Shown here piece by piece: positions 8,513 through 18,224 of a DNA stretch of 51,264 nucleotides (position 1 is the first letter of the stretch; each line of letters opens with the position of its first letter). Source of the DNA: Secundilactobacillus silagei JCM 19001 (GTDB taxonomy: Bacteria > Bacillota > Bacilli > Lactobacillales > Lactobacillaceae); the NCBI RefSeq assembly GCF_002217945.1, contig NZ_BCMG01000015.1, positions 1 through 51,264 on the forward strand, in the 5' to 3' direction. Made by a program: the position numbers and the translations under genes. Below the pieces are notes generated by a model. The model saw only the letters and a program-made list of their open reading frames with translations, was not told the DNA's origin and searched no databases.

Positions 8513-9883
8513 TTATTGCAAAGCGGCTAATACGTTTTCAAGGTGAATACCATGGCTCCCCTTGATCAACACAATATCGGTTGGTTTGAGATCAGCCTTT
8601 AGCTGCGTCATTAACTTTTCCTGTTCATCGGTACCATATAAATGCAGGTGTGCTGCATCGAATTTGTCCTGCAAGGCTGTGTACAAGGCCTTCATATGCG
8701 GGCCAACTAAGTAAACATCCTGGATCAACTGCGGATCAAAAGCGGTTTGAAGCCCAGCGTGTAAGGCATCCGCCTGATCGCCTAATTCCAGCATATCACC
8801 TAACACAACACGCCGTTGACCATGAGTCGCCACCTTAGAAAAAGCGGCCATGACTTCTTTAACGGCTGTTGGATTAGAATTATAAACGTCACTGAGAATT
8901 CGCTCGCCCGCACTGCCGTCGATCCATTCAGCCCGGTTCTCCGTCAGATTAAGGTTCGTAAACGCCTTAGCAACTGCTTGCGGTGAAATGCGGTACAGCT
9001 TGGCGACACTTAAAGCTGCCAGCGCGTTATTCACGTTATAGTCACCGATCATGGGAACGTTCATTTCTTGATCTGGCCACTCATTAGCAGTAAACGTTGT
9101 CTGAGTATCCGTGTCCTTAACGGCTGTCGCGTACATATCGTCATCCTTGGAACGGCCAAATGTCCGTTGACGCTGAGTAATTTTTTTAGCCCGTTCAACT
9201 AATAGCGGTTCGTCACCATCGTAAATAAACGTGCCGTCTTCTTTGAGGCCGTGAGTAATTTCCATTTTAGCATCGGCAATTTTATCCCGCGTCCCAAAGA
9301 ATTCAATGTGGGCTTCACCGATCATCGTAATGATGGCAACATCGGGTTCTACTAAGCGGCTCAAAAAGTCGAGCTGGCCTGGCCGATCCATTCCCATTTC
9401 AATTACCAGTACCTCAGTATTGGGCTCCATCGACAGAATCGTCACCGGGACGCCGATTTCGTTATTGAAATTCTCCATGGTTTTCGTGACGTTAAACTGG
9501 GTAGCAAGAATCGCTGCCACCATATCTTTAGTCGTCGTTTTACCATTAGAACCGGTAATCGCGACTACCTTAGGATTGATTTTTAATAAATAATGTTGAC
9601 TAAGCGCCTGTAACGCCTTCAAAGGATCTTCAACGACCAATACCGGTAAATCCGTTGGCGCCTCACCGTGGTCAGCTTTCCAAAGTGTCGCTACGGCACC
9701 GTTTTTCAGCGCGTTTTGAACGTATTCATGACCATCGCGTTCACCCTCCAAGGGCACAAACAAAGCCCCGGCAGTTAAATGACGACTATCAAATGCGACA
9801 CTGGAAATCTCAATTTCATTCCAAGCACTCGTATCATTTTGAGCCGAAACTGCTTTTGCAATTTCACCAAGTTGCATCTTCAT
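8513..9883 (-). CDS. murF: UDP-N-acetylmuramoyl-tripeptide--D-alanyl-D-alanine ligase
   Basis: Adds D-Ala-D-Ala to the UDP-MurNAc tripeptide, the last cytoplasmic step of peptidoglycan precursor synthesis. It is a Mur ligase with ATP-binding motif GSNGKTTTKDMV, central motif MENFNNEIGVP and C-terminal Mur ligase domain. An upstream-extended reading frame begins at 9925, but the ATG at 9883 (MKMQLGEIAK) has AGGAGA nine bases before it and fits the family N-terminus, giving 456 residues. An extended -10 lies at 9934. It precedes cshA, a common Lactobacillaceae order. Confidence 0.95.
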   Translation of the reverse strand: MKMQLGEIAKAVSAQNDTSAWNEIEISSVAFDSRHLTAGALFVPLEGERDGHEYVQNALKNGAVATLWKADHGEAPTDLPVLVVEDPLKALQALSQHYLLKINPKVVAITGSNGKTTTKDMVAAILATQFNVTKTMENFNNEIGVPVTILSMEPNTEVLVIEMGMDRPGQLDFLSRLVEPDVAIITMIGEAHIEFFGTRDKIADAKMEITHGLKEDGTFIYDGDEPLLVERAKKITQRQRTFGRSKDDDMYATAVKDTDTQTTFTANEWPDQEMNVPMIGDYNVNNALAALSVAKLYRISPQAVAKAFTNLNLTENRAEWIDGSAGERILSDVYNSNPTAVKEVMAAFSKVATHGQRRVVLGDMLELGDQADALHAGLQTAFDPQLIQDVYLVGPHMKALYTALQDKFDAAHLHLYGTDEQEKLMTQLKADLKPTDIVLIKGSHGIHLENVLAALQ

Positions 9884-9933
9884 TGAAAACAATCTCCTAT
9901 TTTTGTCTCGTTTTTTGTTGCACATCGCTTATC

Positions 9934-9942
9934 ATTATACCA
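9934..9942 (-). promoter_or_regulatory. murF promoter (extended -10)
   Basis: TGGTATAAT on the minus strand with TATAAT at 9939-9934. No good -35, but the TGn extension is present. Confidence 0.5.
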
Positions 9943-9955
9943 CGACCAAGCCACC

Positions 9956-9990
9956 AAAAAACGGCGTATATCAAGCTGTAGCCTTGACCC
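9956..9990 (-). terminator. Possible terminator of the unknown gene upstream of murF
   Basis: Minus strand: GTGGGTCAAG can pair with CTTGATATAC, including wobbles, followed by GCCGTTTTTT. The stem is imperfect. Confidence 0.4.
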
Positions 9991-9997
9991 ACTCCGC

Positions 9998-10783
9998 TTA
10001 CAGATCCATTTCGTTTTCGGTAAAGGGTGTTTCATCAGTAATGGTAATTCCCCACTGCTTCTGTTCAACATCGTAACTCAACGTACCGACCTGCTGGGTA
10101 GTCTCATACACGTCCATGCGGTCATGCCACCAGTTTTGCCGTTCCGGATGTTCTTGCAGGCGCAGTGGGATCAAGTAGCGCCGGTGCCGCTCAATCGCCT
10201 GATCAAACGCAAATATCAGCCCTTCGGAAAAGACCGTTTTTAATTTTTGAATGATTTCATCGGGCACGTCACTGACAGAAAATGGCCGGTTAAACATCAT
10301 CCAGCGATTACTGTGCAGCAATCTGAGGTGCCGCTTTAATGAAACATCCAGAATATGCTCAAAGGTCCCCATTTGCCGGTAATAGACTTTTACGAAACCG
10401 CTAGTGGTCGCCAGATACGCATATTGATTTTGTAACTTTGAATACAGTGGAAGGTGATAATGCGTGCCCATATGCGCCATGTATAATAATTCCGCAATTT
10501 CACTAGGCATCATTAAATCAAGATCATCGCTTTCGTGATAATCTAGCCACATCTTCGGCGAATCGGTTCTGGACAGCAAAAATTCACGCACTGAATTTTG
10601 ACCCGTCACCGTTTGAAACCGGGTGTGGCCATTAACTTGATTGCCCTCAAGCAGGCCATCGATCAGTACGATTCGTTGCGGCACATCGGGCATCCCATTC
10701 ACAAAGTCAGCCGACGTAATGCCATACGATATAACGAGATTATTCACCTGTTCCCAGTTGATATAGATAAAATTACCTTGCAT
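9998..10783 (-). CDS. Conserved-looking protein of unknown function
   Basis: I do not recognise this family. The product is soluble, without signal peptide or membrane segment, and rich in H, W and Y (HYHLPLYSKL, NWWHDRMDVY), with an acidic C-terminus. The frame reaches a GTG at 10795 (265 residues), but TATAAT at 10809-10804 would start transcription almost on that codon, so the ATG at 10783 preceded by GGGAAA (261 residues) is more likely. Codon use resembles its neighbours. It lies upstream of murF and diverges from a tyrosine phosphatase. Confidence 0.7.
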   Translation of the reverse strand: MQGNFIYINWEQVNNLVISYGITSADFVNGMPDVPQRIVLIDGLLEGNQVNGHTRFQTVTGQNSVREFLLSRTDSPKMWLDYHESDDLDLMMPSEIAELLYMAHMGTHYHLPLYSKLQNQYAYLATTSGFVKVYYRQMGTFEHILDVSLKRHLRLLHSNRWMMFNRPFSVSDVPDEIIQKLKTVFSEGLIFAFDQAIERHRRYLIPLRLQEHPERQNWWHDRMDVYETTQQVGTLSYDVEQKQWGITITDETPFTENEMDL

Positions 10784-10803
10784 CACTTTTCCCACATTCT
10801 CTC

Positions 10804-10809
10804 ACATTA
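10804..10809 (-). promoter_or_regulatory. -10 box for the unknown gene at 9998-10783
   Basis: A perfect TATAAT on the minus strand, 20 bases before the ATG at 10783. The -35 is weak (TTTCGT at 17 bp). Confidence 0.45.
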
Positions 10810-10895
10810 TAGACACTTTTATTGTACTACGAAATAACGCTGAAATGGACGCTAAACATTTAATCCATTTAAATTTGTTGCCCTCGCTCAAGTGC

Positions 10896-10924
10896 TTGAC
10901 GTTCCGGCCATTATCCCATAACAT
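10896..10924 (+). promoter_or_regulatory. Promoter of the tyrosine phosphatase gene
   Basis: TTGACG (10896-10901), 17-bp spacer, TAACAT (10919-10924). Confidence 0.55.
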
Positions 10925-10956
10925 GAGGGGAAAATCACTCTAAAGGAGTCGTCACC

Positions 10957-11421
10957 ATGACTAACGTACTTTTTGTCTGTTTAGGGAATATCTGCCGCTC
11001 ACCAATGGCTGAGGCCATCTTTAAAGACCTCGTTTTAAAAGCTGGCCTGCAAGATCAAATTCAAGTGGATTCCTGCGCCACCAGCAGTGAAGAAGATGGC
11101 CACAAGCCCCATCCCGGTGCCCGCAAAGTGATGGCAGCTCACGGACTAGACTACAGCTATATGCATTCCCGGCCCATTACCCGGCAAGACTTTGACTGGG
11201 CCGATTACATTATTACCATGGACAGCCAAAACGTCTTCAACCTTAACCAGATGGCACCTGCTCAGGATCGCAGTAAGATTCAGCTGTGTCTAGATATCCT
11301 GCCTGATAAACGGGGACAAGACATTCCTGATCCCTGGTATACTCATCGATTTGAATATACCTACCAAGTTTTATGTTCTGCGCTGCCAGCTTGGCTGGAT
11401 AAAATTAAGTCTGCTCGTTAA
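10957..11421 (+). CDS. Low-molecular-weight protein-tyrosine phosphatase
   Basis: Removes phosphate from phosphotyrosine through a cysteinyl intermediate. The P-loop CLGNICRSP (Cys9, Arg15) opens the protein and the general-acid motif DPW lies near residue 129. The 154-residue length is typical. In Gram-positives such enzymes can act on BY-kinases or stress proteins; no kinase or exopolysaccharide gene is adjacent, so the substrate is unknown. The gene is monocistronic: own promoter, AAGGAG RBS, and a bidirectional terminator shared with the convergent sortase. Confidence 0.93.
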   Translation: MTNVLFVCLGNICRSPMAEAIFKDLVLKAGLQDQIQVDSCATSSEEDGHKPHPGARKVMAAHGLDYSYMHSRPITRQDFDWADYIITMDSQNVFNLNQMAPAQDRSKIQLCLDILPDKRGQDIPDPWYTHRFEYTYQVLCSALPAWLDKIKSAR

Positions 11422-11424
11422 GCT

Positions 11425-11470
11425 AAAAAGCCACCTAGTCAGTCAATTTTGACTGATCAGGTGGCCTTTT
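11425..11470. terminator. Bidirectional terminator between phosphatase and sortase genes
   Basis: GCCACCTaGTCAGTCAA pairs with TTGACTGAtCAGGTGGC; A-tract on the left, CCTTTT on the right. Confidence 0.9.
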
Positions 11471-11485
11471 ACTACTAAAACGGCA

Positions 11486-12187
11486 TTACTTATTGTTAAA
11501 CTTAGCCGCAAACTCTTTTTGAACCTTGACCGGCGTGTTTGATAACTTAGCCGTATGCGTCAAGCGTCCGCGAATCAGTAAGCGCCGCGCCCCAGTTGCG
11601 TCGCAGGTCACTAACGTAATGATGTTTGATTTCGTCTGGTTCACCACGTCAACCCGCGTTGCGGCAATGAATTCTCGTCGGTAAACCTTAAAGGTGTACA
11701 CTTTCTTCATATCCGTCGTATAGATCGTATCGCCTACTCGAGTCTTAAAATACAGCGGCGAAAACAAAATGTCTTTACGAACCATATGGTGCCCAGCCAG
11801 TGGGTAGTTACCGTGCCCCATTCTCTGGTCAGCCCGCATGGTCCCAGCCGAAAGGGCTAACGTTGTGTTGGCAACCCCCTTAGCAATTGGCAGGTGGATT
11901 TTAGACTTGGGCACGACGATCTGGCCCACTGGCAGGATCTTTTGCGAATTCAGCCGGGCTTTAGCGACGGTTGAAAAGTTCAGTGATTTAGCGTTTTTAA
12001 AATTAAAATTGGCCTTTTTTCGGTCGTTATTAGCCGCCGTTTTAGCCGTCACTTTCGGCTGATAGGAACTGACCATGTAATTTTTAATCTGCTGGTTAAA
12101 GATCAGTCCCAAAGAAATCAGTACCAGTAGTGTCAGACCAATTCGATACAGCCATTTTGAAAATTGGCGTCGTCCTTTATTTTTCAT
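11486..12187 (-). CDS. srtA: Class A sortase
   Basis: A membrane-anchored transpeptidase that cuts LPxTG-type signals and links surface proteins to the cell wall. It has a single N-terminal membrane segment (LYRIGLTLLVLISLGLIF) and then the sortase barrel with catalytic His in LAGHHM, Cys in TLVTCDATG and Arg in RRLLIRG. The frame extends to 12238, but the ATG at 12187 (MKNKGRRQF) has GGGG eight bases upstream and puts a positive stretch before the membrane helix; 233 residues. It could anchor adhesins such as the one at the left edge. No pilin or substrate gene is adjacent, so this is probably the housekeeping enzyme. Confidence 0.93.
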   Translation of the reverse strand: MKNKGRRQFSKWLYRIGLTLLVLISLGLIFNQQIKNYMVSSYQPKVTAKTAANNDRKKANFNFKNAKSLNFSTVAKARLNSQKILPVGQIVVPKSKIHLPIAKGVANTTLALSAGTMRADQRMGHGNYPLAGHHMVRKDILFSPLYFKTRVGDTIYTTDMKKVYTFKVYRREFIAATRVDVVNQTKSNIITLVTCDATGARRLLIRGRLTHTAKLSNTPVKVQKEFAAKFNNK

Positions 12188-12351
12188 TTTATTCCCCACT
12201 ATCCCTATGGCATCATTTATGAAAGCGGTCCACATCATTTAGCACTCAATGAGTATATCTTGGTTATCGCCAGGAAAAGTGCTACTCTTTATCTTACTGC
12301 TCTATTTTACTCGATTGAAGAATTTTTTGAAAGAAAGAAGATTGATATTCA

Positions 12352-13590
12352 TTGACTGAACCAGAACCTGCTGCCGTCAAGCCGAAACGTCCCGTTTGGC
12401 GTCGCAACTTATTCGTCCTGTGGTTTGGTACCTTTATGGCTGGCCTTGCTTTTAGCGAAATCATGCCGTTCTTATCCCTTTACGTGGATACGTTAGGTAA
12501 CTTCACCAAGGATCAACTTAATTTATATTCTGGCATTACCTTTTCGGCAACCTACTTGGTTACAGCTGTTGCCAGTCCAATCTGGGGCCGGCTGGCCGAT
12601 CGCAAGGGCCGCAAATTAATGCTGTTGCGGGCCTCGCTCGGAATGGCCCTTGTCATGGGACTCATGGGTGCCGTGACTAACGTGTGGGAACTCATGGCCC
12701 TGCGTTTTATTCAGGGAATCTTTTCCGGCTACATCAGTAACGCCAATGCGCTGATGGCGACTCAAGCTCCCAAGAGCAAAAGTGGTCAGGCACTGGGGAC
12801 CCTATCCACCGGGTACGTGGCCGGTTCACTATTTGGTCCGCTGGTCGGCGGGGCTTTAGCTGAAGTTTTCTCCTACCGGGTCACCTTCTTTATTACCGGT
12901 GTCCTGTTACTATCCGTCTTTTTAGTCAGTTACTTTTTCGTCACGGAATCGTTTACCCCGGTTAAAAAGGAAAACATGCTGTCAAGCAAGGCGGTTCTGG
13001 GCGTCATCAACCATCCTAAATTGATCTTAGGGATGTTCATTACGACCTTAATCATTCAGGCTTCCAACATGTCAATTTCACCGATTTTATCCCTGTATGT
13101 CAGAGAAATTATGCCTAAGGGGTCGGCGATTACGCTGTTTAGCGGCATTGTTGCTGCCATTCCGGGGGTCGCGACCCTCTTTGCGGCACCGCAACTGGGC
13201 CGGTTAGGCGACAAGATCGGGACGGAATTGATTTTATCGATCGGTTTTATTTTTGCCATTTTGGTCTACCTGCCAATGGCCTTCGTGACCAACGTCTGGC
13301 AGTTAATGTTCCTGCGGTTTCTTATCGGAATATCAAACGCAACGATGCTGCCAGCGGTTCAAACCATCCTCTCGAAAAATACGCCACCGCAAGTCACTGG
13401 CCGCATCTTTAGCTGGAATCAATCCTTCCAAGCGGTGGGCAGCGTGCTGGGACCCATGATCGGTTCAACGGTGTCAACAATGTTTGATTACTCGGGTGTC
13501 TTCATTTCGACTTCGATCCTGGTCCTGTTAAACTTCTTGTTAGTTTGGCATAATACGGCTAGTTTGAGGAGAGGGCATTTGAAGCGTTAG
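12352..13590 (+). CDS. MFS multidrug efflux transporter
   Basis: A 412-residue major facilitator protein with 12 predicted membrane segments and a basic cytoplasmic N-terminus (KPKRPVWRRN). Motif A between helices 2 and 3 is GRLADRKGRK, a second-half copy is GRLGDKIG, and the antiporter-type motif C region GYVAGSLFGPLVGG is in helix 5. The family exports drugs in exchange for protons. Start is TTG at 12352 with only a weak AAGAAAG upstream, so translation may be poor. Diverges from srtA. Followed by a long palindrome (13599) and a hairpin. Confidence 0.88.
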   Translation: MTEPEPAAVKPKRPVWRRNLFVLWFGTFMAGLAFSEIMPFLSLYVDTLGNFTKDQLNLYSGITFSATYLVTAVASPIWGRLADRKGRKLMLLRASLGMALVMGLMGAVTNVWELMALRFIQGIFSGYISNANALMATQAPKSKSGQALGTLSTGYVAGSLFGPLVGGALAEVFSYRVTFFITGVLLLSVFLVSYFFVTESFTPVKKENMLSSKAVLGVINHPKLILGMFITTLIIQASNMSISPILSLYVREIMPKGSAITLFSGIVAAIPGVATLFAAPQLGRLGDKIGTELILSIGFIFAILVYLPMAFVTNVWQLMFLRFLIGISNATMLPAVQTILSKNTPPQVTGRIFSWNQSFQAVGSVLGPMIGSTVSTMFDYSGVFISTSILVLLNFLLVWHNTASLRRGHLKR

Positions 13591-13598
13591 AGTGTGGA

Positions 13599-13699
13599 AG
13601 CAAGCGATTAGAGAGCGACATGTAAGCCGATTAAGGCAGAAATCCCGAACTTGGATTTATGGCTTAATTGGCTTACATACAGCTCTCTAATCGCTTGCT
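13599..13699. repeat. Intergenic palindromic element, 101 bp, structural relative of the 4034 and 25969 elements
   Basis: AGCAAGCGATTAGAGAGC pairs perfectly with GCTCTCTAATCGCTTGCT at the ends; ATGTAAGCC/GGCTTACAT, ATTAAG/CTTAAT and AAATCC/GGATTT continue the hairpin inward. It is flanked by GAGTGTG on the left and GAACACG on the right, as is the element at 4034-4131, although the stem sequence differs. Confidence 0.8.
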
Positions 13700-13728
13700 G
13701 GAACACGTTTCGGCAATATAAAATAAAT

Positions 13729-13765
13729 GAGCCACATCTAACAAAGCGTGCGTTAGATGTGGCTC
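13729..13765 (+). terminator. Hairpin after the MFS gene
   Basis: GAGCCACATCTAAC/GTTAGATGTGGCTC, a perfect 14-bp stem followed by TTCTAT. A weak T-tract, but the only conventional hairpin after the MFS gene. Confidence 0.6.
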
Positions 13766-13792
13766 TTCTATGTCTCTAAATAAAAAAGTCAA

Positions 13793-13824
13793 CAAAAAAG
13801 CCACCCACACCAAGTGTAAGTGGC
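13793..13824 (-). terminator. Terminator of rpmE2
   Basis: Minus strand: GCCACTTACAC pairs with GTGTGGGTGGC and is followed by TTTTTTG. Confidence 0.85.
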
Positions 13825-13836
13825 CAATGGTTAAGA

Positions 13837-14088
13837 TTAGTCGTTTTTGAGACCGTACTTCTTGTTGAAACGATCCACAGCACCATCTGCTTGGGCAAAC
13901 TTTTGCTTACCAGTGTAGAAAGGATGTGAGTCAGAAGAAATTTCAACACGAATCAATGGATAAGTGTTGCCATCTTCCCATTCGATTGTTTCGTCAGAAG
14001 TTGCGGTTGAACCTGACATAAATTTGTAACCGGTACTTGAGTCTTGGAATACCACTTGGTGGTAATCTGGATGAATTCCTTTTTTCAT
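13837..14088 (-). CDS. rpmE2: 50S ribosomal protein L31, type B
   Basis: 83-residue ribosomal protein beginning [16 protein letters not shown]. It lacks the CxxC zinc pairs of type A L31, so it is the zinc-independent paralogue that in many bacteria replaces the zinc form under zinc limitation. I see no Zur-like operator upstream. AAAGGAG RBS before ATG 14088. Its place next to murA is common in lactobacilli. Confidence 0.96.
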   Translation of the reverse strand: MKKGIHPDYHQVVFQDSSTGYKFMSGSTATSDETIEWEDGNTYPLIRVEISSDSHPFYTGKQKFAQADGAVDRFNKKYGLKND

Positions 14089-14192
14089 AATTGTTTCGCT
14101 CCTTTGCCCTGAATCATGTACTGAAACAGAGATTGATTGTTATCGTCAACCTAAATAGAATATCATAAGAATTAACCTAATTCAAGTCACTC

Positions 14193-15473
14193 TTATAATT
14201 CTTCAACGCGATCAGTATCTTCAATTTTCACGTCAGCGTTCAATGCCGTCATTTTTTCAACGATACTGCCATAGCCCCGTAAAATATTTTCGGCACTGGT
14301 TATTGTTGTTGTTCCGTCTGCCATCAAAGCCGCGATCATCAATGCGGCACCGGCACGAATCTCACCGGCATCCACGGTAGCACCAGTCAAATGATCAGTG
14401 TGATCAACGATGACCATGTCCTTTTCGGGACGGATCTTAGCCCCCATCTTCTTCAGTTCGGGGACGTGCTTTAACCGCTGCGGATAAATCGTATCAACGA
14501 TGACGCTGCTCCCCTTGGCCATCAGCAGCAACGGCGTAATTGGCTGTTGCAGATCGGTGGCAAAACCAGGGAAAGGCAAGGTCTTAACCTGAATTGCCTT
14601 TAAGTTTTTCGAAGGCCCTACGTAGGCAGAATCCTCACCAATTTGCAGATCAACACCCATTTCGATCAGTTTGGCCGTAAATGATTCCAAATGTTCCGGA
14701 ATGATGTTATGAATCTGGACCCCGTCACCCATAGCAGCTGCCATAGCCAAATAAGTTCCCGCTTCAATCCGATCCGGAATAATGGTGTGGACGTTAGTGG
14801 CCCGTAAAACGGGGACCCCTTCGATACGGATCACGTCGGTTCCCGCGCCACGAACATGAGCACCCATGTTATTCAAAAAGGTGGCAATATCAATAATTTC
14901 AGGCTCTTTAGCCGCGTTTTCAATTGTCGTGAGACCATTGGCTTTAACGGCTGCCAAAATGGTGTTGATCGTCGCCCCAACGGAAACGACATCCAAGAAG
15001 ATTCGCGCCCCGTGCAGTCCATCTTCACCGGTAGTGATTCGGACGGTTCCATGACTGTCCTCTACTTCAGCACCCAGTGCCTTAAAAGCCTTGATGTGCT
15101 GATCAATTGGCCGGGGACCGATGTTGTCACCACCGGGAAAGGTCAGGGTTGCCCGACCAAACCGGCCCAGCAGTGCGCCCATAAAGTAATAGGAAGCGCG
15201 TAAGCTCTTAATGGCTCGGCTAGGCATTGGTGCTTCCACGATTTCAGTGGGATCGATCGTCAAAACGCCGTCAACAAACCTAGAGTGCACGTTCATGGAC
15301 TCTAAAATCAGCATCAGGTTATGAACGTCTAAAATATCTGGTACCATATCAAATTTAACTGGTGTATCTGCCAGGATTGCCGCTGGTATTAGTGCGACCG
15401 TACTGTTTTTAGCGCCACCGATGTTGACGCTGCCTGACAGGCGCTGTCCACCGTGGATTATCATTTTTTTCAT
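14193..15473 (-). CDS. murA: UDP-N-acetylglucosamine 1-carboxyvinyltransferase (MurA) with Asp at the catalytic-Cys position
   Basis: First committed step of peptidoglycan synthesis, transferring enolpyruvate from PEP to UDP-GlcNAc. The EPSP-synthase-like fold is clear (GGAKNS with K22; [14 protein letters not shown]) and 426 residues is normal. The active-site loop reads [11 protein letters not shown]: the residue normally Cys115 (PGGCAIG in E. coli) is Asp116 here, codon GAC at 15126-15128. Cys is the residue alkylated by fosfomycin; Asp variants in mycobacteria, chlamydiae and Borrelia remain active and are insensitive. Own promoter at 15524-15552. Confidence 0.95.
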   Translation of the reverse strand: MKKMIIHGGQRLSGSVNIGGAKNSTVALIPAAILADTPVKFDMVPDILDVHNLMLILESMNVHSRFVDGVLTIDPTEIVEAPMPSRAIKSLRASYYFMGALLGRFGRATLTFPGGDNIGPRPIDQHIKAFKALGAEVEDSHGTVRITTGEDGLHGARIFLDVVSVGATINTILAAVKANGLTTIENAAKEPEIIDIATFLNNMGAHVRGAGTDVIRIEGVPVLRATNVHTIIPDRIEAGTYLAMAAAMGDGVQIHNIIPEHLESFTAKLIEMGVDLQIGEDSAYVGPSKNLKAIQVKTLPFPGFATDLQQPITPLLLMAKGSSVIVDTIYPQRLKHVPELKKMGAKIRPEKDMVIVDHTDHLTGATVDAGEIRAGAALMIAALMADGTTTITSAENILRGYGSIVEKMTALNADVKIEDTDRVEEL

Positions 15474-15523
15474 GACATAATTTCCCTCTACTATAAAATC
15501 GTGCTTCGCTGCAGTCTTAACTA

Positions 15524-15552
15524 ATCATAAATAATGAACAGTTAAAATACAA
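15524..15552 (-). promoter_or_regulatory. murA promoter
   Basis: Minus strand TTGTAT (15552-15547), 17-bp spacer, TATGAT (15529-15524), about 50 bases before the murA ATG. Confidence 0.6.
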
Positions 15553-15644
15553 TAGTTTACTGCTGATTCCCTTAAATTGTAATATTTGAAGCACGAATGT
15601 CATTGAAAATTATCCCAAATAACAAACAAACGTCTTATTAACGG

Positions 15645-15679
15645 CAAAAAGCCACGCAATCATGTCGACCGCGTGGCTT
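15645..15679 (-). terminator. Terminator of pyrG
   Basis: Minus strand: AAGCCACGC pairs with GCGTGGCTT and is followed by TTTG. Confidence 0.8.
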
Positions 15680-15688
15680 AAACCTGCT

Positions 15689-17317
<1,629 letters not shown>

Positions 17318-17352
17318 TTAGTTTAGGGAAAACAATCGTAAACCAATAAAAA

Positions 17353-17379
17353 GCTCCCTATTCATATTGAATAGGGAGC
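17353..17379 (-). promoter_or_regulatory. pyrG leader attenuator (CTP-responsive)
   Basis: Minus strand: GCTCCCTATTCA pairs with TGAATAGGGAGC, followed by TTTTTAT, an intrinsic terminator 43 nt into the transcript. Its 5' arm has a pyrimidine stretch (GCTCCCT) able to pair with extra G residues added at the 5' end, as in Bacillus and Lactococcus pyrG, where low CTP causes reiterative G addition and antitermination. Confidence 0.85.
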
Positions 17380-17418
17380 GGTTGTTCCGAACGTTGACCT
17401 TGCGATTGCTCGTAAGGT

Positions 17419-17458
17419 GCCCAAAAAACATAATACCTTGTTGTTAGTTTTGCGTCAA
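17419..17458 (-). promoter_or_regulatory. pyrG promoter with GGGC start
   Basis: Minus strand TTGACG (17458-17453), 17-bp spacer, TATTAT (17435-17430), then G-T6 and GGGC at 17422-17419. The GGG followed by C is where reiterative initiation would respond to CTP. Confidence 0.85.
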
Positions 17459-17502
17459 GTCAAAAGTCATTAAGAATTTAAAACCGAGTGACTTTCAGGG
17501 CA

Positions 17503-17529
17503 CAAAAAAACTCAGCTCGTGAGCTGAGT
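17503..17529 (-). terminator. Terminator of rpoE
   Basis: Minus strand: ACTCAGCTC/GAGCTGAGT followed by TTTTTTT. Confidence 0.9.
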
Positions 17530-17537
17530 CCATCAAA

Positions 17538-18179
17538 CTATTTGCCTGACTTGTCGTCGTCATCCGAGTCGTCGAAGTCATCATCATCTTCATTAAATTC
17601 TGACAATTGACCTTCAATACCATCTGGCATGGAGTCGTCATCGTCATCATCGTCGCCGTCATCGATATCTGCTAAATCATTCTTGTACTTACCAAGTTCT
17701 TTAGAGTTATCGTCGGTGTCGTCATCGTCATCATCATTGTAGTCAGCATCAAGATCGTCATCATCGACATCAACGTCGTCTTGATCTTCAGGATCGTCGT
17801 CATCGTAATCGATAACGTCATCATCATCGGCCGAGTCAGCTAAGAAAGCATTAACCTTCTTGTGCTTCTTCGTCTTGGGATGATCTTCGTCTTCTTCTGC
17901 ACCAACCGTTGCTTCATCGATTGATTCGAAGGGATACCAAGTCCGTAAACCCCAGACGTTATCACCTAACGAAATGAAACTGCCATCAATGTTCAAATCA
18001 GTATAGAATTGAGAAAGCCGCTCGCGAATTTCCTTATCCGAGTCACCCAGGTATGCCTGAACCTCATTGGCTAAGTCAACAAACGACATGGCATCCCCAC
18101 GCTCAGATAAAATGGCGTGAGCTACTTCAATCATCGATAATTCGTTTTTATTTTGGCCTTCTAAGACTTTTAATTCCAA
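17538..18179 (-). CDS. rpoE: DNA-directed RNA polymerase delta subunit
   Basis: Small RNA polymerase subunit of Firmicutes that promotes core recycling and makes initiation more sensitive to the initiating NTP. Residues 1-90 form the HARE-HTH domain ([32 protein letters not shown]). The remainder is an extremely acidic tail dominated by Asp (runs such as DDDDDDTDD), after a basic KTKKHKK patch. 213 residues; tail length varies in the family. Start TTG at 18179, with GAAGGG at a long 12-base spacing. Next to pyrG, as in Bacillus. Confidence 0.95.
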   Translation of the reverse strand: MELKVLEGQNKNELSMIEVAHAILSERGDAMSFVDLANEVQAYLGDSDKEIRERLSQFYTDLNIDGSFISLGDNVWGLRTWYPFESIDEATVGAEEDEDHPKTKKHKKVNAFLADSADDDDVIDYDDDDPEDQDDVDVDDDDLDADYNDDDDDDTDDNSKELGKYKNDLADIDDGDDDDDDDSMPDGIEGQLSEFNEDDDDFDDSDDDDKSGK

Positions 18180-18224
18180 ACTGGTGCACGTCCCTTCTCA
18201 CAGTCTACGAAATACTATACTCGA

